A stretch of DNA of 8,963 nucleotides. It comes from Thermopetrobacter sp. (GTDB taxonomy: Bacteria; Pseudomonadota; Alphaproteobacteria; Rhizobiales; Aestuariivirgaceae). A program made the translations under genes and the position numbers. The first letter of the stretch is position 1. Every line of letters starts with the position of its first letter. The stretch spans positions 1 through 8,963 of the forward strand of contig DRPD01000119.1 in assembly GCA_011374735.1 (NCBI GenBank), given 5' to 3'. Below the pieces are notes generated by a model. The model was given only the letters and a program-made list of their open reading frames with translations. It did not search any database and was not told where the DNA came from. Shown one piece after another: positions 1 through 5,644 of this stretch.

Positions 1-2
1 CC

Positions 3-347
3 CACGCGCCGCCCGATGAAGACGTGCGCTGGCCGGCCACGGCGCTGCGTGACGCCGCTGTCACGGTCACGCCGGAAGAGGCGGCAAACGCGCTCAGCGA
101 CACCTTCCACCGCTGGCACGAGGTGTGGCTCGACTACGGTTTCGCCAACACCCGCCGGGCGTGGCTGAAACGCGCCTGGGGGCTGGGCGAACGGCTCACC
201 ATGCGGGTGGGCGATGAAACACTCACCGGCACCTTCGCCGACATCGGCGAGGACGGGGCGCTGATCCTGCGCCTGGCGGACGGCGTGATGCGGCGCGTGC
301 TCAGTGGCGAGGCGCGCCACGTCACGGCGGGGAGGACGTCGTCATGA
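3..347 (+). CDS. birA: Biotin--[acetyl-CoA-carboxylase] ligase, C-terminal part (5' end outside window)
   Basis: This is the last 114 residues of a biotin protein ligase, which uses ATP and biotin to biotinylate the carrier domain of acetyl-CoA carboxylase and similar cytoplasmic enzymes. The frame is open from the first bases of the window, so the start and most of the catalytic domain lie upstream. Visible are a PATAL segment, then the helical stretch with HRWHEVWLDYGF and a WLKRAWGLGE segment that closes the catalytic domain. The small SH3-like C-terminal domain follows (GTFADIGEDGALILRLADG). These match the usual order in the family. The last codons overlap the rnj start as ATGA, so the two genes are probably translationally coupled. 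In many Alphaproteobacteria birA follows the nuo operon; that cannot be checked here. Whether it carries an N-terminal DNA-binding repressor domain is not visible. Confidence 0.93.
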   Translation, partial: HAPPDEDVRWPATALRDAAVTVTPEEAANALSDTFHRWHEVWLDYGFANTRRAWLKRAWGLGERLTMRVGDETLTGTFADIGEDGALILRLADGVMRRVLSGEARHVTAGRTSS

Positions 348-2008
348 GCGGCGATCTGGTGCTGCTGCCGCTGGGCGGGGTCGGCGAGATCGGCATGAAT
401 CTCTATCTCTACGGCTTCGGCCGCGGGGCGCGCCGCCAGTGGATCATGGTCGATTGCGGCGTCATGTTCGGCGACGAGACGACGCCGGGGGTCGAGCTGA
501 TCCTGCCCGACATCAGTTTCATCGAACAACGCAAGGACGATCTGCTGGCCATCGTCATCACCCACGCCCATGAAGACCACATCGGCGCCGTGCCATGGCT
601 GGCGGCGCGGCTGGGCGCGCCGGTGTATGCCACGCGCTTCGCCGCCATCCTGTTGCGCCACAAGCTGGAGGAGCTGGCGCTGGACGATGTGGTGGAAGTG
701 CGCCGCGCCGTGCCGGGCGAGGTGATCGAGCTGGGGCCGTTCGCGGTGGAATACGTGCCGGTCACCCATTCGCTGCCGGAGCCCAACGCGCTGGCCATCA
801 CCACTGCGGCCGGTGTCGTGGTGCACTCCGGCGACTTCAAGGTGGACGAGACGCCGACCATCCCGCCGTCGTTCTCCTTCCATCGGCTGCGCGAGATCGG
901 CGACGCCGGCGTAGAGGCCCTGATCTGTGATTCCACCAACGCCACCCGGGCCGGGCGCACGCCGTCGGAGCGGGTGGTGGCCGAAACGCTGAAGCGCCTG
1001 ATCGCCGCCGCGCCGGGGCGGGTGGCGGTGACTACCTTCGCGTCGCACGTGGCGCGCATCAAGGCGGTGGCGGAAGCGGCCCGCGCGGCCGGGCGCGAGG
1101 TGGTGGTGGCCGGCTGGTCCATGCGCCGCATCATCGCCGCGGCCAGCGAATGCGGCCTGCTGGATGGCTCCCTGCGGTTTCTGGACGAGGACGCTTTCGG
1201 TTATCTGGAGCCGGACAAGGTGGCGCTGTTGTGCACCGGGTCACAGGGCGAGCCGCGCGCCGCGCTGGCCCGCATCGCCGCGGACACCCATCCGCGCATC
1301 GCGCTGGAGCGTGGCGATACGGTGATCTTTTCCTCCTTCACCATCCCCGGCAACGAGAAGGCGGTGATCTCCATTATCAACCGGCTGGCCATGCGTGGCG
1401 TGGAGGTCATCACCACGGCGCGCGAGGCGGGCGTGCATGCATCGGGCCACCCGATGCAGGAGGATCTGGCGGTGCTCTACGATCTGCTGCGCCCGGCCCG
1501 CCTCATCCCCATGCATGGCGAGCCGTGGCACATGATGCAGCAGGCCACCTTCGCGCGCCAGCACGGCATCGCCGAGGTGGCGACGATCCACGATGGCCGG
1601 ATGCTGAGGATCGCGCCGGGCCCGGCCGAGGTGGTGGGCGAGGCGCCGTCGGGCCACTGGCACGTCGATGGGCATCTGATCGTGGCCGGCGAAGGCGGAC
1701 CGGTGAAGCGCCGCCGCAAGCTGTCGTTCGTCGGCCTGGTGGCGCTGGCGGTGACGCTGGACGGCAAGGGGCGGGTGCGCGCGCCGCTGCGCATCGCGCT
1801 GGAAGGCGTGCCGGAACTGACGGCGGACGGCCAGCCCATGGAAGAGGTGCTGCTCGATTCCGCCGACGACGCGCTGGATGGCTTAAGCGGCGCGCATCGC
1901 CGTGATGACGATCTGGTGGCCGAACGATTGCGCCGCGCCGTGCGCTTCGCGGCGAAGGAACACTGGGGCAAACGCCCCGTGGTGCGCGTGCTGGTGCAGC
2001 GGCTTTGA
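344..2008 (+). CDS. rnj: Ribonuclease J (metallo-beta-lactamase/beta-CASP RNase)
   Basis: This 554-residue protein is a full-length RNase J, a zinc-dependent endo- and 5'-3' exoribonuclease that acts in the cytoplasm on mRNA decay and rRNA maturation. The metallo-beta-lactamase part starts at once (PLGGVGEIGMN, residues 9-19). It carries the metal-binding HxHxDH motif at H74, H76, D78 and H79, with further likely ligands H142 (VTHSLPE) and D164 (HSGDFK). The beta-CASP part includes the LLCTGSQGEPRAAL segment, the HASGH motif (H365, H369) and the IPMHGE segment with H391. A C-terminal domain of about 100 residues follows. The start is supported by a GGGGAGGA ribosome binding site seven bases upstream and by the ATGA overlap with birA. 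All key residues appear intact. In many relatives a type III pantothenate kinase gene (coaX) sits between birA and rnj; it is absent here. Sequence context suggests cotranscription with birA. Confidence 0.97.
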   Translation: MSGDLVLLPLGGVGEIGMNLYLYGFGRGARRQWIMVDCGVMFGDETTPGVELILPDISFIEQRKDDLLAIVITHAHEDHIGAVPWLAARLGAPVYATRFAAILLRHKLEELALDDVVEVRRAVPGEVIELGPFAVEYVPVTHSLPEPNALAITTAAGVVVHSGDFKVDETPTIPPSFSFHRLREIGDAGVEALICDSTNATRAGRTPSERVVAETLKRLIAAAPGRVAVTTFASHVARIKAVAEAARAAGREVVVAGWSMRRIIAAASECGLLDGSLRFLDEDAFGYLEPDKVALLCTGSQGEPRAALARIAADTHPRIALERGDTVIFSSFTIPGNEKAVISIINRLAMRGVEVITTAREAGVHASGHPMQEDLAVLYDLLRPARLIPMHGEPWHMMQQATFARQHGIAEVATIHDGRMLRIAPGPAEVVGEAPSGHWHVDGHLIVAGEGGPVKRRRKLSFVGLVALAVTLDGKGRVRAPLRIALEGVPELTADGQPMEEVLLDSADDALDGLSGAHRRDDDLVAERLRRAVRFAAKEHWGKRPVVRVLVQRL

Positions 2009-2029
2009 CGACGCGCCGAACATCGCCCG

Positions 2030-2551
2030 CTATTGCGCCGCCTTCCTGGCCTTCATGTAGAACCGGATGAAGGCCGGCACCTGCGACCGGGCGAAGAAGC
2101 GGACGGCCGATTTGATCGCCTTGTCGCGGTATCCGGCCCGGCCCACGTTGGGCAGCACCAGGCGCAGGACGTTGCTTCCACGCTTGCTCACGTGCAGCTT
2201 GGTGTAGACGCGCGTGTAGTTCCATTCGTTGACGGCGGACAACGGCAACGCCTGGCGCGATACGATGAACAGCAGCACGATGTCCTGATTCTTGGTCAGG
2301 GCCAGCCCCATCGGCTCGCCGGAAGCCTTGAAGGAGAGCAGGGTGTCGTTCAGCTTCTTGACCGCGCCATAGCCTTCCGAACGCAGAATGTCGGCCAGCT
2401 CATCGACCGAATAGTTCTTCAGACAGGCCTGACAGGCCCCGATGACCGGTTTGGCCAGCTGCGCATCGGGCATTTGCTGGGCGGCGGCGTGCATGGCGCT
2501 GGCGGCGAAGAGAAGGGGCAGGGACAGGAGGGGAGTGAAGAGGCGGTGCAT
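2030..2551 (-). CDS. Predicted exported YbjN-domain protein
   Basis: This 173-residue protein has a likely Sec signal peptide: a short basic start (MHRLF), a hydrophobic core, and an Ala-rich cleavage region ending near A24. The mature part begins with a CxxC pair (C40, C43). Then come a predicted helix and a segment ending NEWNYTR (N108-R114), with a late FFARSQVPAFIRFY stretch. The xNxWN motif followed by a strand-rich region and a final amphipathic helix resembles the YbjN family (sensory-transduction-regulator-like, fold related to secretion chaperones). The exact role of exported YbjN proteins is not known. The start fits an AAAGG ribosome binding site seven bases upstream, and a TTGACA promoter candidate lies further up. 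It converges on rnj with a 21-bp gap. Family assignment is by eye and moderate; the reading frame itself is convincing. Confidence 0.8.
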   Translation of the reverse strand: MHRLFTPLLSLPLLFAASAMHAAAQQMPDAQLAKPVIGACQACLKNYSVDELADILRSEGYGAVKKLNDTLLSFKASGEPMGLALTKNQDIVLLFIVSRQALPLSAVNEWNYTRVYTKLHVSKRGSNVLRLVLPNVGRAGYRDKAIKSAVRFFARSQVPAFIRFYMKARKAAQ

Positions 2552-2594
2552 GGCGGGCCTTTCATGGTTGGTGATTGGCTATGACAGACGATGC

Positions 2595-2623
2595 AGCATG
2601 CGCACTGGCATGGCCATTGTCAA
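2595..2623 (-). promoter_or_regulatory. Candidate sigma-70-type promoter for the YbjN-domain gene
   Basis: On the minus strand a perfect TTGACA (-35) lies at 2623-2618, followed by a 17-bp spacer and CATGCT at 2600-2595, a weak -10 that keeps A2, T3 and T6. Transcription would begin about 35-40 bases before the ATG at 2551. The exact -35 and ideal spacing are seen directly; promoter function is inferred. Confidence 0.35.
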
Positions 2624-2638
2624 ATCGTTGAACACCTT

Positions 2639-2666
2639 CCCGCCACCGCCTGCCGGCGATGGCGGG
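2639..2666 (-). terminator. GC-rich hairpin after the SH3 gene, possible terminator
   Basis: CCCGCCA at 2639-2645 pairs perfectly with TGGCGGG at 2660-2666 around a 14-base loop that can itself fold. It lies 21 bases past the stop of the minus-strand SH3 gene. No T-run follows, so intrinsic termination is uncertain; it may only be a stabilising 3' hairpin. Confidence 0.3.
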
Positions 2667-2686
2667 GGCGGCGCGAAGGGCGCGGA

Positions 2687-3184
2687 TCAGCGCAGGTAGC
2701 GGGTGTTCACCCAGCCGCGGATGCCGCGCCATTGGATGTTGCACCAGTTGGGGCGATAGCGGCTGCAATAGCGGATGCGCACGCCACAGGCGGCGGGCGG
2801 CAGCGAGCCGATGCGGGCGTAACGCACCGACGGGCCGGAACGCACCCACAGCACATCCCAGCGCGGCACGCCGGTGACGCAATGGCCGGGGCGCGGGGCG
2901 CTGGAGATGTAGCGCATGCTCACCCAGCCGCGGCGGCCGCGCCAGCGCACCTTGCACCAGTTGCCGGCGCACGGGCCGGTAACAGAAACACCGCAGGCAT
3001 AAGGCGGCAGGGAGCCGATGCGGGCATAGGCGGTGGACGGGCCGGAACGCATCCACAGCACGTCCCAGCCGGCGACGTTGACGACGCAGGCGGCGGACGC
3101 CCCGGAGGCGGTGAAGGGCAGGGCGGCGGCACCGCCCAGCAGGGCGAGGCCGAAGGTGGCGGCGCGGAACAGGGTGGACGACAT
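2687..3184 (-). CDS. Exported protein with two tandem Cys-rich bacterial SH3 domains
   Basis: This 165-residue protein has a signal peptide (hydrophobic stretch about residues 8-24, Ala-rich cleavage region near A31/A32). The mature protein is almost only two bacterial SH3-type repeats, residues 33-94 and 102-165. Each has the order WDVLWxRSGPS, YARIGSLPP, ACGV, NWC, WRG, RGWV and RY. Each repeat carries four cysteines, C33/C64/C72/C77 and C102/C133/C140/C148, a pattern that suggests two disulfides per domain and fits an oxidising periplasmic or extracellular site. Bacterial SH3 domains often bind peptidoglycan or cell-surface partners; a wall-associated role is inference. No catalytic domain is present. 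The start has a strong AGGAGG site ten bases upstream. It lies upstream of the YbjN-domain gene on the same strand, but 135 bp apart with a hairpin and promoter candidate between, so it is probably a separate unit. It was seemingly born from an internal duplication. Confidence 0.85.
   Translation of the reverse strand: MSSTLFRAATFGLALLGGAAALPFTASGASAACVVNVAGWDVLWMRSGPSTAYARIGSLPPYACGVSVTGPCAGNWCKVRWRGRRGWVSMRYISSAPRPGHCVTGVPRWDVLWVRSGPSVRYARIGSLPPAACGVRIRYCSRYRPNWCNIQWRGIRGWVNTRYLR
2796..3069 (-). repeat. Direct repeat inside the SH3 gene (offset 207 bp)
   Basis: The stretch 2796-2862 recurs at 3003-3069, offset by 207 bp (69 codons). Compared by eye, 2796-2821 against 3003-3028 shows 2 mismatches in 26, and 2829-2862 against 3036-3069 shows 2 in 34. 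Several of the differences are silent, so conservation at DNA level exceeds that needed for the protein. This points to a fairly recent tandem duplication or to ongoing gene conversion between the two SH3 domains. Confidence 0.75.
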
Positions 3185-3246
3185 GGCGATGGTTCCTCCT
3201 CATTGGCGATGTTGTCGATACCCCCTTTGCGAGGTGTCCATGCAGC

Positions 3247-3594
3247 CTAGCGGCCGCCGCCTGTATGGAGGTTGAAGGGTGCATTCATTCGCCATTCATC
3301 ATGCATCGCCGTTTCGGCGTTCTTCTTCTTCTCCGCCGTCCTCATGCCGCCGTCTTCCACCGCCAGCGCCGCCATGTCACGGGCGTTCATGGCCACGATC
3401 GGGGCGGGCTGAAGCGCGTCAAGCACCGTGGCGCGACTGGTCATGGCGCCGGTGTGCCAATGCTCCAGCACCCGCCCGGCGGTCAGCACGAAGGGCCAGG
3501 CGTCGTCCGGTTGCTCATCCGGCGGCATGAGGTCGGCGGGGGCGAAGACGGCCTTGCCGTCGGCGGTGGGGAAGCGATCACGGAACACGATGCC
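3247..3594 (-). pseudogene. fdhA: Remnant of formate dehydrogenase alpha subunit, C-terminal piece
   Basis: The frame from 3594 down matches the C-terminal molybdopterin-dinucleotide-binding domain of NAD-dependent formate dehydrogenase alpha subunits. Visible are GIVFRDRFPTADGKAVF, PADLMPPDEQPD, FVLTAGRVLEHWHTGAMT, then SRATVLDALQP. Homology begins right at the CTAG beside the MITE, where an in-frame TAG closes the frame upstream, and fades after about 3346. The last 30-odd codons (Lys-rich, then APFNLHTGGGR) do not look like the family, so the true C-terminus is also lost. A full FdhA is roughly 900 residues; under 90 remain here. The enzyme would oxidise formate to CO2 using a molybdenum cofactor; this fragment cannot. 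An intact short protein from a GTG at 3588 is possible but I see no ribosome binding site supporting it. Assignment is by motif recognition. Confidence 0.75.
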
Positions 3595-3630
3595 CTAGGG
3601 TCTGGTCTCAATAAATCCGCCGCGCCAGTC

Positions 3631-3685
3631 TGGCGAAAATGCTATATTGTCAAATGCCTTTGCGCGTGGACGGGCATTTTCGCCA
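3631..3685. repeat. Perfect 12-bp inverted repeat inside the MITE
   Basis: TGGCGAAAATGC at 3631-3642 is the exact reverse complement of 3674-3685, separated by 31 bases. A third, partial copy (CATTTTCGC) lies at 3700-3708, so the element carries three related copies of one motif. This may form a hairpin or be a protein-binding array. Function is unknown. Confidence 0.7.
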
Positions 3686-3722
3686 GCCCCTTCGGGCGAC
3701 ATTTTCGCTGCATATCGCCGGC

Positions 3723-3767
3723 CTTTCTTTCTTGCCAATACCACAAGGTATTGCCTGCGAAAGAAAG
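3723..3767. repeat. Long interrupted hairpin inside the MITE
   Basis: CTTTCTTTC (3723-3731) pairs perfectly with GAAAGAAAG (3759-3767). Inside, CAATACC (3736-3742) pairs with GGTATTG (3747-3753) around an ACAA tetraloop. A small internal loop separates the two stems. The fold is symmetrical in both strands' transcripts. Confidence 0.7.
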
Positions 3768-3770
3768 TCT

Positions 3771-3794
3771 CGGCGCTATTTTGCGAAAGCGCCG
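3771..3794. repeat. Second perfect hairpin inside the MITE
   Basis: CGGCGCT at 3771-3777 pairs perfectly with AGCGCCG at 3788-3794 around a ten-base loop. It follows the previous hairpin by three bases, so the right half of the element is almost wholly structured. Confidence 0.6.
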
Positions 3795-3806
3795 CTGGCA
3801 TCCACG

Positions 3807-4139
3807 TCATTTATGGGTCCTGAGCCTAGCCCGGACGGGATGACCGGGGGCCGGGCAGGGGCAGGTGACGGCGCCATGAGGGCGCAACGCTCCGGTCGGG
3901 CAGGCCCGCACGCATTTGCCGCCAGCGACGCAGGAGCTCTCTCGCACTGACTGAGCGGCGTCGAAGGCCACCTTCAGCCCGAAGCCGCGTCCGGCCAGAA
4001 CGATGACGTCGTTGCGCTGCACGTCCATGCAGCCTTGCCGACACAGCCGGCAATGGATGCAGGTCCATGCGCGGGCCGTTGCGGGCAAGAGGCCTTTTGG
4101 TCGGTGACGAGACTTGTCATGGCGGCATGTCCGGGCCAT
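3807..4139 (-). pseudogene. fdhA: Remnant of formate dehydrogenase alpha subunit, ferredoxin-like N-terminal piece
   Basis: Residues 25-85 of the 110-codon frame (about 4067-3885) match the two-[4Fe-4S] ferredoxin segment near the N-terminus of formate dehydrogenase alpha subunits. The first cluster motif is complete (C27, C30, C33, C37), followed by DVQRNDVIVLAGRGF. In the second (C70, C76, C80, then PTGAL) the second cysteine is replaced by glycine at 73, as if TGC had become GGC. That loss should cripple the cluster. The residues before 25 do not look like the expected upstream [2Fe-2S] region, and after 85 the frame runs into unrelated sequence and the MITE. No catalytic domain follows, so the piece is decayed rather than a standalone ferredoxin. 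It lies in the right order and strand with the C-terminal remnant at 3247-3594, so both probably come from one fdhA gene whose roughly 600 central codons are gone. Confidence 0.7.
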
Positions 4140-4142
4140 ATG
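4114..4142 (+). promoter_or_regulatory. Candidate promoter for folB
   Basis: TTGTCA at 4114-4119 (five of six -35 bases) is followed by a 17-bp spacer and CATATG at 4137-4142 (three of six -10 bases). It lies about 45 bases upstream of the folB start, and the preceding sequence is dead fdhA on the other strand, so folB needs its own promoter near here. Weak -10; inference only. Confidence 0.28.
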
Positions 4143-4188
4143 GGAGCGGGTGCCAGTGGTGGCCTGGTGTTAAAGGAAAGGGGCGTCG

Positions 4189-4581
4189 ATGACCGTCAGG
4201 CGGCTTCAACCCGTCGAGCAGCCACGAGAGGAGGGGCTGGATCGCATTTTCGTGCGCGACATGGTGTTCGACGCCTTCATCGGCGTGCATCATGTGGAGC
4301 AGGGCGACACCCAGCGGGTGCGCATCAGCGTGGATGTGGACATTCCCAGCGCGCCGCGCCATGAGCGCATCGCCAACACTCTGAGCTACGACTATCTCAC
4401 CGGCGGCATCCGGGCCATTCTGGACGAAGGCCATATCTATCTGGTGGAGACGCTGGCGGAGCGTATCGCCGATCATGTGCTGGCGCATCCGCTGGCGCGC
4501 CGGGTGCGGGTGCGGGTGGAAAAGCTCGACCGGGTGCCCGGGGCCATGCTGGGCGTGGAGATCGCCCGCGGGAAATCCTGA
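4189..4581 (+). CDS. folB: Dihydroneopterin aldolase
   Basis: This 130-residue enzyme cleaves 7,8-dihydroneopterin to 6-hydroxymethyl-7,8-dihydropterin and glycolaldehyde in folate synthesis, in the cytoplasm. The tetrahydrobiopterin-synthase-like fold is clear: RIFVRDMVFDAFIGVHHVEQGDTQRV, then LSYDYL, YLVETLAERIADHVL and VEKLDRVPGAMLGVEI (given in pieces). Likely active-site residues are E37, Y67, E87 and K112, all present. The first 17 residues precede the usual family start and form a short extension, but no better start is seen, and AAAGGAAAGGGG precedes the ATG at suitable distance. The gene is alone on its strand here, not next to folK or folP, and converges on the nitronate monooxygenase gene with only 3 bp between stops. 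Overall it is intact. Confidence 0.95.
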   Translation: MTVRRLQPVEQPREEGLDRIFVRDMVFDAFIGVHHVEQGDTQRVRISVDVDIPSAPRHERIANTLSYDYLTGGIRAILDEGHIYLVETLAERIADHVLAHPLARRVRVRVEKLDRVPGAMLGVEIARGKS

Positions 4582-4584
4582 AGC

Positions 4585-5517
4585 TCAATCGCAAAGCCGC
4601 CGCCGCGCCGCCTCGTATTCGCGGTTCAGCCGTTCGACGATCGCCGCCGCCGGCGCGACCTCGCGGATCGCCCCGACGCCCTGGCCGGCGCTGAAGATGT
4701 CCTTCCAGGCCTTTCTGCCTTCCGCCGCCTTGCGGAAATCGGCCGCCTGTTGCGGCCCCTCCGGCAGCTTGTCCGGGTCGAGCCCGGCGGCGGCGATGGA
4801 AGGCTTGAGGTAATTGCCGGGGATGCCGGTGAAGGCCGGGGTGTAGATGATGTCGGCGGCCGTGGCCTCGATCATCATGCGCTTGTAGGCGTCGCCGGCC
4901 GCCGCCTCCTGGCTGGCGATGAACAGCGATCCCACATAGGCCCCGTCGGCCCCCATCGCCTGCGTGGCCAGCACCGCATCGCCCGTGGCGATACTGCCCG
5001 CCACGAACAGCGGCCCGTCGAAGAAGGCGCGGATTTCCTGCACCAGGGCGAACGGCGACAGCGTGCCGCCATGGCCGCCCGCCCCGGCGCACACGGCGAT
5101 CAGCCCGTCGGCGCCGATGGCCAGCGCCTTTCTCGCATGGCGCACGGTGATCACGTCGTGCAGGACGAGCCCGCCGTAGGCATGCACCGCGTCATAGACC
5201 TCGCGCACCGCGCCCAATGAGGTGATGACGATGGGCACGCGATGCCGCGCGCAAACCGCCAGATCGTCCCGCAGCCGGGTGTTGCTCTTGTGCAGGATCA
5301 TGTTGACGGCAAACGGCGCGTGGCCCGCCGTTCTTTCGCCGATGGTGGAGAGCCAGTCGTCGAGGATGTCCGTCGTGCGGGCGTTGAGGGCCGGAAAGGC
5401 GCCGATGACGCCGGCCCGGCATTGGGCGATCACCAGATCGGGGTTGGAGATCAGGAACATCGGCGCGCCGATCACCGGCAGCGTCAGGTTGGCGAACGCG
5501 GGATGGGCGAGGGGCAT
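4585..5517 (-). CDS. Nitronate monooxygenase-like FMN enzyme (2-nitropropane dioxygenase family)
   Basis: This 310-residue protein has the TIM-barrel FMN fold of nitronate monooxygenases, which oxidise alkyl nitronates such as propionate 3-nitronate to nontoxic products. Visible in order: LPVIGAPMFLISNPDLV at residues 13-29 (the FMN-proximal start), GVIGAFPALNAR at 36-47, FAVNMILH at 69-76, VITSLG at 97-102, and AGAGGHGGTLSPF with H149, the expected catalytic base. GSIATGDAV and GADGAYVGSLFIASQEA follow, binding the FMN phosphate. Length fits the family. Related proteins include FMN-dependent enoyl reductases such as FabK, but the GAGGHGG-His pattern favours the nitronate enzyme; the substrate is not fixed by sequence. 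The start has AGGAAA eight bases upstream. It is monocistronic here, divergent from dacA, and no regulator gene is beside it. Confidence 0.9.
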   Translation of the reverse strand: MPLAHPAFANLTLPVIGAPMFLISNPDLVIAQCRAGVIGAFPALNARTTDILDDWLSTIGERTAGHAPFAVNMILHKSNTRLRDDLAVCARHRVPIVITSLGAVREVYDAVHAYGGLVLHDVITVRHARKALAIGADGLIAVCAGAGGHGGTLSPFALVQEIRAFFDGPLFVAGSIATGDAVLATQAMGADGAYVGSLFIASQEAAAGDAYKRMMIEATAADIIYTPAFTGIPGNYLKPSIAAAGLDPDKLPEGPQQAADFRKAAEGRKAWKDIFSAGQGVGAIREVAPAAAIVERLNREYEAARRRLCD

Positions 5518-5556
5518 GACGGCGTTTCCTGAAAGCGGCGATTGTCCCTGCGCATG

Positions 5557-5562
5557 ATGATA
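5557..5562 (-). promoter_or_regulatory. Candidate -10 element for the nitronate monooxygenase gene
   Basis: TATCAT on the minus strand (five of six -10 bases) lies about 40 bases before the ATG. No good -35 is found 16-18 bp upstream, so this is tentative. Confidence 0.22.
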
Positions 5563-5572
5563 CAGCGGCGCG

Positions 5573-5599
5573 GCAAGCGCAATGCGCCGAATTGCTTGC
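5573..5599. repeat. Interrupted palindrome in the divergent promoter region
   Basis: GCAA (5573-5576), GC bulge, GCAAT (5579-5583), seven-base loop, ATTGC (5591-5595) and TTGC (5596-5599) form a 9-bp stem with a two-base bulge. It lies between the divergent nitronate monooxygenase and dacA genes and could be an operator or a transcript hairpin. Role unknown. Confidence 0.4.
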
Positions 5600-5644
5600 G
5601 GATAAGTGAATGCCGGTCATGTTGAGTCGGCGGCGCGCGGCGTT

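Larger units (their letters stand above)
3599..3825. mobile_element. MITE-like element, CTAG target duplication, IS5-type ends
   Basis: This 227-bp element is flanked by CTAG at 3595-3598 and 3826-3829. Its ends are imperfect inverted repeats. The left end reads GGTCTGGTCTCAATAAAT and the right end, reverse-complemented, GCTCAGGACCCATAAAT. That is 13 matches in 17 aligned positions with one gap. It holds no transposase and is visibly more AT-rich than its surroundings. A four-base CTAG target and GGGTCTG-like ends recall IS5-family insertion sequences, so a transposase in trans from that family is the likely mover; this is inference. The interior folds into several hairpins (listed separately). 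It sits within the fdhA remnants: family homology resumes exactly at the left CTAG. An open 71-codon frame on the minus strand crosses the element and stops in the CTAG; it has no credible start and is not called as a gene. Confidence 0.72.

Noticed and set aside
134..1048. Long minus-strand frame opposite birA and rnj
   Set aside because: It is a GC-rich shadow of rnj with low-complexity Arg/His-rich translation and no homology pattern.
2009..2029. Bidirectional terminator between rnj and the YbjN-domain gene
   Set aside because: The 21-bp gap contains no convincing stem or T-run.
3648..3653. TTGACA on the minus strand within the MITE as an outward promoter
   Set aside because: The hexamer 17 bases on is GACTGG, not a -10, and no alternative spacing gives one.
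3595..3810. A 71-codon minus-strand frame through the MITE ending in WRGGFIETRP
   Set aside because: It lies inside a structured mobile element, stops in the CTAG flank, has no ribosome binding site and no recognisable domain; probably a chance frame.
3807..4139. Standalone ferredoxin gene
   Set aside because: The second cluster lacks a cysteine and flanking sequence matches neither a ferredoxin end nor a complete FdhA; context fits a pseudogene.
5606..5644. GTG start giving dacA a longer N-terminus
   Set aside because: It would place 13 extra residues before a normal signal peptide; ATG at 5645 fits better, though neither has a strong ribosome binding site.
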